Part shown: in pieces, positions 49,653 through 62,922 of the stretch
Position numbering within the stretch: position 1 is the first letter of the stretch
Layout of the letters: every line of letters begins with the position of its first letter
NCBI GenBank assembly: GCA_905250115.1
Contig: CAJNOI010000349.1
Span: forward strand, 1-64,000
Length of the DNA stretch: 64,000 nucleotides
Direction of reading: 5' to 3'
Origin: Adineta steineri
Taxonomy: Eukaryota > Rotifera > Eurotatoria > Adinetida > Adinetidae
The notes under the pieces: generated by a model
Told to the model about the DNA's origin: nothing
What the model saw: only the letters and a program-made list of their open reading frames with translations
The model's database searches: none
Position numbers and translations under genes: made by a program

Positions 49653-52600
49653 TTCACAGAAATAATCTCATCTAAAACAACTCACTTCAGACAATGCCGT
49701 CGACATATATATGTATACAAATGCGTATGCTCGTTCTTTCGTTTCAACTCTTTTTTTTTCTCTACAGAGAAAGAAAAGGAGACGAAGAAGAAGAAGAAAA
49801 AGAAAATGGCGACAACAATCTCTTCTTCTTCTCGTTTAATATTTGGTGATATATACTAATATCACTAGATGAGTCAACAATTGAGGATTAGAATATCTAA
49901 TCTTTAACTCAAAAGAAATATATCTGCCTGTTTAATATATATTGATCATATTACAAACGGATATCCCCGATAGATGATTGTCAGTAACATACACACTATA
50001 GATTATTGACTACGTGTCTACTAGTCGAAATGAGTAAATAATTAAGTCGAATTTTTAGATATTAAGCAGAGACGCGGTGCCAGTTGTGTTTACACGCTTG
50101 CCTGATTCTTCTCACATTCATTTCTCCTTATCTCCTTTTGCTAACAAGTTGATAATCGATGTAAATCTATATATAATGATTTCAAGGAACGCATATTTCT
50201 TTTTTCTTCTCCTTCCTATTTCTACGATAATGATATCTTGGTCAAAGAGAGAGAGAGAGAGGTCAACTTTCAATGATTAGTTTTATAAAACAGGAAAAGT
50301 GGGGGAGGGAAAAAATTTATATACATATACTTTTATAAATCTAAGCGGCTTATTTCAAGAGAAATGTAACATCAAAGTGTTTAATTCTAATGAAATGAGT
50401 GTTTTTAATTATAATAAAAATATGTTCAATTGTGTACAAACATGAAATTTGATATAACAAAATCTAGAAATGATGAACTATGGTATAAACATTAACTATT
50501 TTATACTTAAGATCTATTGTTGACAAATGAAAAGAAAAAAAAAATGAAAGGCTAGATGCCTTATGATAACAATGCTGTTATGTAGTTAGGCATATGTTGG
50601 TCTAAATAGAATGTATACTTACGCATACATTGCTTCCTTTATGCAAGGTCGTTTTGGATCATCACACACACATTCTTTTCTCTTTTCCTCTCTTCTCCTA
50701 CACATATTCTTTCTGGCTTTTTTTCATATAAGGATTCATCACTCACTCTCTTTCTTAATTCATCGACACCAATGATCGTCAATCATCATCGTACACGCAA
50801 CATCATAGTCAGTGTATATATATATATATATACACGTATGTGTTCACCTACATACAAGGGCAAATGAACAATTAACACGAGGATAGCGATAGAGATAGAT
50901 GAACTTATTTATTAGAAAAATGAACACTAGCAAAGAATAAACTGTTAGATAGACATAGATTTCCTTGAATAGACAGATACATGATGTTTTTTTCGGTTGA
51001 ATGTCAGTTAAAATAACAATACTACCGCAGCGGGTGTTTTTATACATCCTACAGACGTACTCAAGTTTTTTTTACTCTGTTCGATATCCGCTTCACTCAC
51101 ATCTTTTTTCTCTTCATTTCCTCTAACCGCATCCTCATATAAATAAAAAAAAAAGAAAAAAGAGAAGAAAAAACCTTCCGACCAACTGATATTAAACTAT
51201 GGTTTTCGATGCACTAACTTCTGATCGAAATGCACAATATGTTTAATGATAATAGCGTTCGATGACACGGCGCCGTGACAAAAAATATATATAAACGTGT
51301 ATATACATAGAAATTGTGTGTATTTATATATATGAAGTCCATTACATGAGAAATACGAGTGGGAAAGAAAGAGACATCGCTCTTTACCTAACCGTGAAAT
51401 GTCGCGACTCTCTCACTATGTACATATTCTCTTATATATATATATATATGTTCATTTGAGTGTTAATCAGCTGGTCTCTATCTCACCTGCATAAAAATGA
51501 AAGATGAAATTTCTCTTTTTCTTCTTTTTGCAGACATAAAATACGTGCTTCTTTTATTAGTCATATGTAGCACGCGTGTCAATCAAACAAAAAAAGATTT
51601 GAACATGCAAAAGCAATGCAAAGTCGATTCCATCTCGAGAGATGTGCTCGACGACTCATCGGGCACGATCGTCTCATGTACTGTTCGAGTGTCTATATAT
51701 ATATATATGGATGTGTAAGGTTCGATTACATCCTTATAAATAGATAGAATAAAAGACAAGACAATCTAGTATCGATGATAGTAATATAAAGGAAGATACT
51801 CACATAAAATAGATTAGTGTACAAAAAAACAGAAGAGAAGAGACAGAGTCATGTAAAGTAGTATAGTCAACTATGAACATGCATACATGCACACAAAATA
51901 AAATGAACAATAAACATTTAAATAAGTACAGTAAATCAACTTTAACATGTGGTATTTGTTAAATCGATCTATCACATTAAATGTATATCGATATTCTCAC
52001 GACAAATGAGTAAGAATAAATACAAATATCCTTAAGCGTCAAATGTTTTATCACCTATTACAATCATTGACTAAACTAATCGGAAAAATGATGCTTACTT
52101 AAAGATATCTATGTATTTGAAGTTTACATAAGACAATCAAATGACCTGTTGTCTTTTATTCATATTGTATGCATACAAAATACGCTTAAGAATAAAATGA
52201 TAGATAAATGTATGGATGTACATCGTACACTATTCTCTTTCTCGTCGTTTTTTTTCTCTCTCGTTCTCGTTCATTTACGTAATAACAATCAAAGTTATAA
52301 CGAGTCGTGTGTACGAAAAAAGAAAGATATTAAATATTAAAGAAAAAAAATTGATCAGTAGGTGGTGAATTCTACCGTTAATTTGTCTCTCATCGACATA
52401 GGTTGCATCACTCACCTGTTTCACATAGGGACAAGAGATATCATTGATTGATATGAGAAGTTATTCAGCTGTTCACTAAATATATGTATATATAAATGTG
52501 TATGTATAGTGAATTACTCAAAAAGAGAAATAAGATTATGTTCTTTGCCACTTGACTTAGTGAACGAATAAAAGAAGAAAAAAAGACAAGAGACACGGTG

Positions 52601-55600
52601 CAGTTAATGTTATGCATGTTAAGGAAGTAGCTACCGAGATCATTGTCTAATTGAATGGAGAATGAGAGAGAGAGAGAGAGGGTCGAATAGGCCCCGAAGG
52701 GATGACACACCGCATGCACACAACAGCCGTTTGCTCGATGAGATCCAATTACATGAGTACGGCAATTAACTAGCCCGGAAGTATGATCTTACTTATATAT
52801 ATATATATAAATATATGTATGTATGTAATCCATCAGTTACAAACTTTTTTATATTATTTCTTACGAATAGTTTCGTCTGTTTTGAATGAAAAAAATAATA
52901 TATGTAATGGGAATTGTCTTGATGTCTAATGGATGTAATATATATTTATATATAGTTAGTTGTTGATGTTGGTTCCGTCGAGACATAACTTAGTGTTGAA
53001 CATATTCATAGAAAGAGGAAGAGAGATGTGGCAATGAATCGCTGTTAAAATATGTCGAGACGAGTCGATGCACAACAACAAACTATCATCATCATCATCA
53101 TTAGTTGCATTAAGTCTTTTTCTTTATGTGAAAGCTATAAGTAGCTTAGATGCGCCTCAGTGGGATGGGACGTGCCTTAGAATTGTTATTACTACCGATA
53201 AGAGTGCTATATGAATGAACATTCTCCCTTGTCTTAGTAATGTTTATGCAAGAAAACACTCGTCCAGACACAAAGTCAAAAGATTAGTGTATTATATTAG
53301 ATATGTGGCAATATGATCCTACAGCGAAATACTTGACCATAAAGTCGAATGTTTAGACAAAGACTCAGAAGAGAATCAAAAAAAAACAAAATGCGTTCAA
53401 GGGTAATTGACATTATTGAGTGTATTGTATTTTGATTTATCTCTTTATCTTAAACTCATGTGTACTGATTGATCGCATCTTATTCTTTCTCACCTTTTGC
53501 TTTAGGCTCAAGAGGTCAGTTGTGTATATATTTGAAATGAACAGATGACGGGACTGGTTATTTCACATATACACAATTATCACGAGTTTATAAACAGATA
53601 ACGAGCTCGACTGATGCCAGCCGACGACGAAACAGTAATATTAATTTTCTCCCGTGTGTATATTTATCAAATAAGATAAAAAAAAAAGGAAAGCTTCAAT
53701 TTTGACCTTACTCTTTTCTGTGGTTGAAGATTCTTCCGGTTGTTAGTTATTCTCGCGTGCGTGCCATCTTATGATTACTTTAGTGTTAGCTTTCTTTCTT
53801 GTCTTTTCAAGTGAAATTCAATCTTGAGGTAGATGAATATATATATATATATGCTATACATATATGAATAAAAGAAATGAATGAATGATGTAATCTGAGA
53901 ATAAAAGAAGTAACAGCAAATCTTACTTCTAATTACATCATATGCTTGCTTTCTTTCTTTACAATGATGAACTGACTAACTGACTATAGTGCATGGATGA
54001 TTCAGGGACAATGCTCTTTTTCTTTCATTATTCGAAAGGTCACAAGCACAAGAAAAGATAATTGTATTGATGGAATCTTTCTCGCCTGACCATCATCTTA
54101 TATTCTAAAAGATTGGATCAAAAGAAAACTATCATACTATTATCATTTGATTCTTTACTAATCGATCAAATTTATTTTTCTTTTCCAGTGAATACTATGA
54201 GACAGAAGGAAAAGGTTCATATGTTTAATTGTTGAACGAACAATTGATCGTAATTTCCCCAAGCGAATATATATGTATGTGTGTATATATGTACACAAAA
54301 CGAAGAAGAAGAAGAAGTTTAATTGCTTACTGTTATTAGTGCTCTTTCAATGATGAATTTTCACACCAGATAAAGCACATACACTTACAAATTACTTTCG
54401 ATTCAAGGCTGATCATTGTTGGTCAAGATATGAAATTTAAAACGATAGATAAGTGTTCAATAGAACCAGGTGCAAAAGTAATCATACGGATTGATGAGGC
54501 TTCATTTACAAGGTTATTAACAAATACAATACGAAAAGAAAATGAATGGATAAATGAATACATTCAACAGTAGTAGATTAGTTATTCTTAAAATTAGTAA
54601 AACAATAACAAATAAAAGATGCTGATGAGATAATCTGTCTTTTTCCGTCTCTAGTTTCCGTTACTGTCGCATTTGCATTGCGACATATATGTATATATAT
54701 GCATATAGTTGTGTCAAGACGAAAGGAAATCAACTCATATTCTCAGCCTATTGATCAAACTAAATAGAATGTCTTCAAGACGGAAGACATACTCTGATTG
54801 CTATGCAGTCGCGTCATCATTTTGGGATTGTTCAACAATAGAAAATCGTAGACTAAAAGCGGATGTGTGCAACTAAATTAGATTGCTTCATTGCTCAATT
54901 CTGTTCTTTAAAAATTCCTTAAAATGTCCGATAGATAATGACATAAACATAAATGATTAAAGTCCATTATATGTCATAAAAAAAAGAAAGAATAATTATA
55001 GTTTTTATCTGATATACGTTAAAAAAAGAACCGAAAAGACAAAGTGTACTCTTAATGACATCAAAATGAGATAAATAAGGTTATGTTTATTTTATATATT
55101 ATCTAAAAAGTATATTAAATATTTATGATATAATCGAAATGCCAGAAAATGTATAGATTAGTATAGATAAAAAAATATGGAATTGATTTGATGAAGTTAT
55201 CAAAACGTATTTAAGTGTTATATAGTTCTGTTTTTTTTTTCTTCTTTGAATACATTGTTTGATAATGACATCGTTCGTAATATTAAAAATTCAATATTCA
55301 AATGAACAAAAAAGAAATGAATAAAGATTGAAAATATATAACTACTACAGTTCTTCCGTGATATTTTATTAAAATCAGTGTCGATTGACAGCTGTCATTT
55401 GAACATGATATTGAATATATCAATGACAGATATTCATCATCAATTTATTAAAGATATTTTCTTAATCATCGAATTCTTTTTAACACAAACGTTCTTTATA
55501 CATTGAAACGAGTTACTTCTGCTTTTTGCTATTATATTTATCTTGTCAAATAAACTCAATAAATATATCCATTTGTAACTGATATCATCAATTTAAATCA

Positions 55601-55896
55601 ATACAATTAACTAATTATTGATTGATATGATATATTTGATAATATCTAACAAGGTCTAGCTGCTAATTCATGTCATTGAAGATTTGTTTATCTAATAACA
55701 TAATAGCAGTTGTACATTTTTAAGGTTTCTTTTTTGTATATTTTCTTATGCTATAATCTTCTATTGGTTACTTACTCCATAAAAAAATAACATTACATCG
55801 AAGTATATTAGTCTAAAGTTATTTCTTTTTGTTATAATTTTCATCGTTTTATTAACGTCAGATAAACTAGAGATTTTTTTTAATCATACATTTTGC
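49653..55896. other. 6.2-kb gene-poor region upstream of UNC5
   Basis: No coding frame with domain support on either strand. It has many (TA)n and TATATATG runs (50816-50831, 51437-51450, 51695-51707, 52796-52809, 53838-53852), short AG/CT runs (50247-50261, 52664-52680), CGT-containing TATA stretches and a CAT repeat (53087-53101). In a window otherwise packed with genes this most likely contains UNC5 5' exon(s), a large first intron and regulatory DNA (inference). Confidence 0.4.
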
Positions 55897-56303
55897 TTGC
55901 ATTTAGATGGCTCGGTAAAAATGACTAAAACCAAAGTTCTAACCTTCCTAGTATTTTACATATTTTTCATCTATAATTTGACATACAAAAAGAAATTTCT
56001 TATAGAAAACAACTTTCAAAAGACAAAATTGTTTCACTGCATGTTTTTGATGTCACTTAATATTCGGGATTTTACTCTATTGGATTATTGGATTTAAGAT
56101 GAATTCGTGAAGGTTATTGACTGGAATAGAATAATATCCAAAGTAACAATGATCGAAGAATTAAAACATGCTATAAAAAATATTGTCCTTTGAAAGTTGT
56201 GTTTCTTGAACCAATCGATTTTGTAGAAGATTTCAGAAAGAATCTTTCTATAAAAAAAGCTTTTATATATCACATTATTGATGAAAAATATGTAAAATAC
56301 TAA
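55897..56303 (+). pseudogene. Decayed Tc1/mariner-like transposase, C-terminal part
   Basis: HLDGSVKMTKTKVLTFL resembles the DG-centred second catalytic block of mariner transposases (usual form: DGAPAHT..K.Q.FL). It is followed by DFTLLDYWI, the LDYWLWDE block, then a stop and DEFVKVIDWNRI, VTMIEELKHAIKNI, and after a frameshift VVFLEPIDFVEDFRKNLS up to a stop at 56301-56303. There is at least one in-frame stop and one or two frameshifts, and no N-terminal DNA-binding part or inverted repeats were identified. Dead element. Confidence 0.6.
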
Positions 56304-56365
56304 GAACCTTATTTTTAATTTATTAACTGATGAGAATTGATTTCAATTGTCGTAATATCTGCGTC

Positions 56366-57210
56366 TTAATCTGTATTAACTACCCAACCATCATCACGAG
56401 TACATAATAATGTATCACATACAACTATTGAAGTTTCAGCATATTCAATACATACAGCAAAATCATAATCATCATTAGATACTTCATTAATATTTTTTAC
56501 TACGTTCACTTTCTTGATTATGTAAATAGTTTCGTAGATAAAAATTATGATTAGTTCTCATTTGTCGTATAAATACGAAACAATCAGATTCTAGATTAAC
56601 GGCTAATACATGAACAGCATCAGATATCAACTAATTGTATCTCTTGTCGATCTACTGTATTCAAACTATAATCATCATCACAATAGCGTATAGAACTTAA
56701 ATTTTTAGAAAGGCACAAAAAGTTTTTGTCAAACACTAACTAAATATCTGTGACCAATTATCTAACAATCGTCCGTCATTACAACTATACGTTATACCAT
56801 ATACTTTATGATATGCACATTTTGTTGTTTATTTTACAATATGAATAACATGTCTCAGTTACATCTAAAAAATGTTACAACATCATTTTCCTTAAATTTT
56901 CGATTATAAATATCATGAATGGCTATAATAACTCTACAACTAGCGTGACCCATTATAATTGGATAAGAAACACTTCCTAATCTTTCATGATGTATATGTA
57001 TATCAGTCTCACATACTTTAGATATGATTGTATTTAATAAACTATATCTCCAATCGGTAATTCAAGCATAAGAAACTCTTTTATAGTTTTATAAGTTAAT
57101 AAAAAGTTTTTCATAATTGCAGCTGGTACAATTCGATATAATATACGAAACATTTGAAAATAATTGTAAGTAGATTTCCTAATCGTATTATTTTAATTGA
57201 CAGTGGGAAT
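56366..57210 (-). pseudogene. Frameshifted pseudogene of unknown family
   Basis: Reading leftwards, long stretches show host-like codon use but need frame changes to join: FPLSIKIIRLGNLLTIIF; MFRILYRIVPAAIMKNFLL; WRYSLLNTIISKVCETDI followed by SYPIIMGHASCRVIIAIHDI; then VYGITYSCNDGRLLDNW; SSIRYCDDDYSLNTVDRQ; AVHVLAVNLESDCFVFIRQM; and finally VSNDDYDFAVCIEYAETSIV up to a TAA at 56366-56368. At least four frame breaks are seen, not all of them replaceable by introns. I do not recognise the family. A recent intact copy elsewhere in the genome is likely, given how little the codons have decayed. Confidence 0.6.
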
Positions 57211-58443
57211 ATTTATTATAGTACGCAGTCTCTTTCTTAATCCTAATTTCGTTTGATAATTGTCATTGAACGCAATTTTATAAATATAAACCAGGATAGA
57301 ATAGGTCATACGTAACAAAAGAAAGAGCATACTTATTTCAATATTATATTTTCTATGAATAGAAAACCATGTGAAAAGACTAATTGGATTTGAAAGTGTT
57401 ATAACACAATAATCAATAGTTGGTGAGAAAAAAAGATGTACGATTATAAATCAGTGATAAAAAAAATCTACGTAAAATCATTTGTACATCAAATAGATAC
57501 GATTATATTTTAGTTATTAGAAGAATGAATATTCTTATAAACGGTATGTCCAACATAAATATTTAGCAACATGTATTAATTCATGAATCTTGGATCTTCT
57601 CAAAGTTTAAGATAGGTTAAACATCAATAAAACTTATTCTGTTAGAAAAAACAAGTGAATAGTATTTAAATGATTATTGTTCTCTTTATCTTCAGTCATA
57701 TCTTGTTTTGTTCATAATGACAAAACATGTTTTTATTCATTGTAAATAGATGTAGAATTTGATCCATCTTATTTGAAATCTAATCTTACGTTCTTTTCTC
57801 ATTATGTAGAAGATAAAATAAACTATATACTCTCGAGACAGTTACACAATAGCAATTTACTAAAGAATTGCGTACCTAGGAATATATATATATATATATA
57901 ATTAGACTTTTCTTTTCTTTTCCTCTTCATGTCACATGAGTTACATTTACATCGACAAGAGTAGTGTAATTGGATCGACTTAATTAAAGTAAAATGCAAA
58001 CAAAACTCTAGTTTTTTTTCTCCCCTTTCAATTATTAGTAGTGTTTAATGTGATTAGGAGTCAATTTGATATTACTCTTTCGTCTGTATTCATTTATCAA
58101 TACTTTGTTTTTTTTGCTAGTCTTAAATTCAAAACATTTGTTTATCTTGATTTTTAGGTTAGTCTGGCATTGATGTCGATAACAGAAATACTATTCTTAT
58201 CGAATTAGATTCGAGATTTCTTATATGCAATGATGATTAATAGAAGATAGTTTTTGAACTGTTTGTTCCTTCATTTCAGTTCCTAAACTGTTCTCGAATA
58301 GTATTTAAATAAAAAAAATTAGTAACTGTTAAATGATACAAAGACAAGACAAAATTTATTAAACTACATCATCAAAAACGACTAAACTATTCCAGAAAAA
58401 AAAGTGCGAGATTATCCAAAAATCGTTCATGATAATGTTTCTT
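57211..58443. other. 1.2-kb AT-rich spacer
   Basis: No supported frames; a (TA)n run lies near 57883-57900. Nothing else seen. Confidence 0.45.
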
Positions 58444-58902
58444 TTACATTCGAGCCAAGACAAAAGCAGCGATAATTACAAAAAATGTACTAAATGTTAA
58501 TTTGGATGTAATTGCTGAATTGCACAAATCTTTTTCACAGCAGATACTAGATGCTACTGCATTACCTTCAACCTAAATAATAAAATCAATAATACTCTAT
58601 CTAATATTTATACGAAAAACAAAGATCTTACTTGAACAGTACATCGTTCCTTAGCACAGCCACGTGTAACGCCACCAAGCAAAGTTCCTTTATAACATTT
58701 ATTATCATCGCCACCGCAAGTCTTAATCGTATCCTTCAATTGTGGACAATTAGCTGTACATGCATCATGCGAATAGCATTGAAGTGCTAGAAAAAAATTC
58801 GTTTTTTGTTATTATGATAGAAACAAAATGAATTAGAGTTTTACCTTCATTAAAAGCAACACAACCAAGAAGTATGAAAGCAACAATAATGATGGATTTC
58901 AT
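58444..58902 (-). CDS. Small Ly6/three-finger-like GPI protein
   Basis: Three exons: 58845..58902, 58632..58786 and 58444..58572, giving 113 residues. Signal peptide MKSIIIVAFILLGCVAF; a compact cysteine-rich core beginning LQCYSHDACTANC and ending SSICCEKDLCNSA, the CCxxxLCN closure of the Ly6/uPAR fold; about ten cysteines in the mature domain. The hydrophobic C-terminus (LTFSTFFVIIAAFVLA) with almost no tail fits GPI attachment. Function unknown. It shares the fold type, but little sequence, with the protein at 32442-33266. Confidence 0.8.
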
Positions 58903-61153
58903 GTTTCTGATATGAGAAGACAAATAGTGCGTGTTCGTATAGTAAGAAAGTATACTTGTGGTTCTAGTCGGGTATTGAGTGCACTCGGCTTTTTATATTT
59001 TTCTCAGTGTGCTCATAGAGAGAAGAAAAAATGTGAGAGAAAAAAAAAGAGAAAGATAGAGATAGAACATCGTCGTATTTTTCTTTCTCTTCTATCAATC
59101 ATCTATTTCTTACTTTGAATACTCTGTCCGTATAGAGTATTAATAGAAAGACCTTATATATTAGTTTGTTAATTTATAGGAACGAACATTGAGGAGTAGA
59201 GAACAATAATAGCAAATTGAATATGAACGCAGCATAACAGAAAAAAACAAACGACGAAAAGAAAAGAAAGTTCAACGATAGATGTTGACAATAGGGATGA
59301 AACATGGGTTTATATTGATTCTTTTTCTTCGTCTTTACTTTGATTAGAACTTTCACTGTTCAGAAATAAGTACGCGTTTATTTGTCTAGATTTTTTTCTC
59401 CGTAATAACGACATATATATTTATTAATAGTACAACTATACATCCTTTAGATCAAATAGATTCCCTGAAGGTATTCTTATCATATAATCTTAATTATAAA
59501 CAACCTTTTTTTTCTTGCTAATACGATACAATGTATCATTTAAAAAACAAATATTTATTTATTTTATTTCTAATAATAGCCCTTATAAAGATACCATTAT
59601 ACAAAAGAATAACATATTTATATGTGCATATAGTATTTAACATAATCATGTATACATAAAAGTAATTATATTCATACAGATAGTGGCTATTGTAATTCTT
59701 GTAACATGAATAGATGAATTATAAAGATTGTTTGAACGATAAATACTAGGTAGAATATACCTGATATCGATTACTGATTTGGAAAAAGAAAAATATTAAG
59801 TACTTTTAAATATAAAAACTGAACGAATAATATAACAAAGAATTTTATTGTCTGATTAGTGACAGTAATAATTCACAAAGTCTTCATATCGTTTGAAAAG
59901 TAAAATAACATAAATATGAAAATGTCTATTTTGCAAATCCATAAATTTATTGTGCTTGAATGAAGATAGAATATATTTATTTTGCCTTGCAGACATTCAA
60001 TAAGATGAATTGTCATGATTAGTAAGTTGTAGATTCATCAACATCTTGATTGACCTTCACATTCGATTTCTATTTACTTTTGAATCTGAACAGAATAGTT
60101 TATATTGAATCATTTTTTCAGAGAAATCAATAATAAGCTAACTACTTGTTAATAACACAAATGACATTATTTAAAAATATCATCAAAAGTGTAGCTGATA
60201 GTTTCAAGTTTTAGTGATACACTACTAGTCAAATATGATAGAATGAGCTCAAATTAGTAGTGTTGTATTGAATTGACATTCTAAGAATCATGTGAAAGTA
60301 CTCAAACGATAATTTACTCTCATTCTGAGAGGTTTGAAATAACCACTAAAGAAACATCGATGACATTAATGATAGTTGTAAACAGGAATTTGAACCAGGG
60401 ATTGAGTCTATTTCATATTGCAATCAACAACATCATTTACAATTATGATAGAATGTCTTTCATCAAAGCTATATGCAAGAGAGTGCACTTAATAATATTC
60501 TTTTTATTTAAAAAAAAAGCCTTTTAGATTGTAATAAGATATGTAAAGCTTCACTCTATATGTTAGTAGACAGTCATATAAAAAGTCAGATTATCATCAT
60601 ATTTGTATCTCAACATCACATTCACATTCGATCGGCTCTAATTCTTTGAAACTATGTTCGAAGCAGAAGAAAAACTGAAAAATTTTAATCAGTTCTGTGA
60701 AACAACTTTTTTTTCTACAAAATCGAGATATTTTGAAAGTACACTTAACGAAAAATAGTCTTCATATCGATAAAAGAAACAAATAGTTCGTGGTTGAAGG
60801 TCAATTGAATGTAACTAGAATATACATATACGTGTTATTTATCAAAAGTATTTCATATTTTCTGATAATCAGAAATTGCATATTGACAAATAATATAATG
60901 AATGCATTAAAACTTAATCATATTAATGTGAATAAGGTTATTATAAAATAAAATTATGATTGATAAACTATGAAACTTTATTTATTTTATCAAGAAATAA
61001 ATCACTAAAAATAATTTTCGTGCTCATCGTTATATAAGAACAATAAATTCTTAAAGGTAAAAACTAACTAAATAAGTACGGATTAAAAAAATAAAAAAGT
61101 TAGGATACAGTTTTGAACTGCATCCTATGTCGTTATTGTATAATACTATTTGT
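58903..61153. other. 2.25-kb spacer between the Ly6-like and EF-hand genes
   Basis: AT-rich, no supported gene. The ORFs at 58912-59118 and 59174-59356 are rich in Lys/Arg or Phe/Leu from low-complexity DNA. The right part is the probable 3' region of the EF-hand gene. Confidence 0.45.
58991..58997 (-). promoter_or_regulatory. TATA box candidate for the small Ly6-like gene
   Basis: On the minus strand this reads TATAAAA followed by AGCC, about 90 nt before the ATG. The flanks are less AT-rich than average, which makes the match more credible. Confidence 0.5.
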
Positions 61154-62922
61154 TTATAAACCTTGTTGAATGAAACGGAGAAATTCAGCACGGTTAAGTT
61201 TTCCATCTTGATCTTGATCAGCATTTCGGAAAGCAGCATCGACGACATCGAATCCACTGCCTCCAGCACTAGCACCACCAAAGCTAGCACCACCGAAACT
61301 AGCACCAGCAGCACCGAAACCAGCATCAGCACCAAAGCTAGCACCAGCACCACCGAATCCAGCACCATTAACAGAGTTCGATTCAAATGATGATGATGAT
61401 GATGATGAAAATCCACCACCAAAACCTGCATCGGCACTGTATCCATTGCCTGATGATTGAAAGCTTGATGATTCTTGTGATGAATATCCAGCACCACCGA
61501 AACCAGCATCAGCACCAAAACTAGAATTAGCACCACCAAAGCTAGCACCAGCATTTGAACCGAAGCTGGCACCACCGAAACTAGCATCAGCACCAAAGCT
61601 AGCACCAGCATTTGAGCCGAAGCTATTGCTGTCGAAGTGTGATGATTGATTGAAACCATTGTTCTCTTGACCATATGATGCTGCACTATAACCAACAACA
61701 GCACCACGAGCAGCGGGTGGTGACTAAACAAGTTTGAAATACGATCAGAAATATTTCTCAATAGCTTAGATAAAAATCAAAAACACTTACAATGTCTTCG
61801 ACAACACCAGCAGCACGAGCTTGTTGTAAAAGTATGGATGAAGTGAGAAGGTTACCACCATATCGTTGAACATAAGCTTGTGGGTTTTCTTGTGTAACAC
61901 CTAAGCGTTGGAATTGACGAACAACACGTACTTGTGAAGGTTCGTATTGAATGATAACGTTGCGTGGTTTAGCATATTGTTGAGCAGCACCAGCACGTTG
62001 TACAATTGTACGACGTTTGCATTGTGCTCCATAGGGAACCCATCGTTCGATGATGACATCACCTGTAGATAGAATAAAAATATTAAGTATAGTTTATGAA
62101 GAATTTTTCTTTCAATTATAACGTACGTGGTTTAGGTGGGAGGGGTGGCATACGTTCAATGATGACTGATCGTGGTGGAACTGGTAAAGCAGCTAAACGA
62201 CGAATGACAGTTTGTGAAGCAACTGAAGCTGGTGGTTGTGGTGGTCTTTCACGAAGAACGAGTGGGGGTGGTTGAGGAAGAGCTGGAGCTTGTTGACGAA
62301 TGCGAAGGGGTGGTGGTGGAGGTGGTTGAGGTGGACGAACTTCTTTGATAATGAGTGGCTATATAATAGAAAATTTTTAGATAATGAAAGAAGTTAAAAA
62401 TACTGAAAAGAAATAACTTACACCTGGTGGTGGGATTGGTGGTGGTTGAAGGAAGCGAATTTTGATGTTTTGTGTATATGTTTTAACACCACCTGCAGCT
62501 GGACGGCGGATGATTTGTGGATTTGGATCTTGGTAGAGTCCTTGAGCATCAGTTGCATATCTTTGAACATTTGTTTCTGAACTGTATGCTTGACCTCCGA
62601 ATCCGTTACTTGATGATTGGTATGATGATGATGATCCATAGTTTGATGCGCCACCAAATCCAGCAGAAGCACCATATCCACTGCTGCCTGATGATTCATA
62701 GCTTGATGAACTACCATAGTTACCACCAGCTAAACCAGCACCTGCGTTAAATCCAGAGCTGCCAAATGATGACGATGATGATGATCCATAGCCTGATGCA
62801 CCATCAAAGCTAGCACCACCTCGATTACTACTGATCCATTGTTGAAATTCATTTCTATCGATGGCACCATCACGGTTGGTATCAACTTGATCGAAGATTG
62901 AGCGAGCATAATTTGAATTCAT
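61154..62922 (-). CDS. EF-hand-bounded Gly/Ser- and Pro-rich repeat protein, family not recognised
   Basis: Four exons: 62422..62922, 62127..62358, 61791..62062 and 61154..61723, giving 524 residues. An N-terminal EF-hand (FDQVDTNRDGAIDRNEFQQW, full DxNxDGxIxxxE loop) is followed by a Gly/Ser/Tyr-rich region (GASGYGSSSS, SGYGASAGFGG). The central section is rich in proline, with recurring VIIER/LIIKE/VLRER units (PLIIKEVRPP, SVIIERMPPLPPKP, DVIIERWVPYG) and then basic beta-like segments (RRTIVQRA, NVIIQYEPSQVRVVRQ). A second Gly/Ala/Ser/Phe region repeats GASFG and GADAGFGGAG. The C-terminus is another EF-hand (FRNADQDQDGKLNRAEFLRF). No signal peptide or TM helix. The composition suggests a structural, calcium-sensitive cytoskeletal or cortical-layer protein (inference). 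Abundant preferred codons (GGT, GCT) hint at high expression. Confidence 0.8.

Noticed and set aside
52465..52719. Minus-strand ORF as the missing UNC5 leader exon
   Set aside because: It is microsatellite-derived, lacks a clear signal peptide with a donor at the right phase, and has no UNC5-like sequence.
61051..61761. 236-residue minus-strand ORF rich in Val/Leu/Met/His
   Set aside because: It is an alternate frame of the GASFG repeat exon; repeats keep all frames open. The frame ending in a full EF-hand at 61154 is the coding one.
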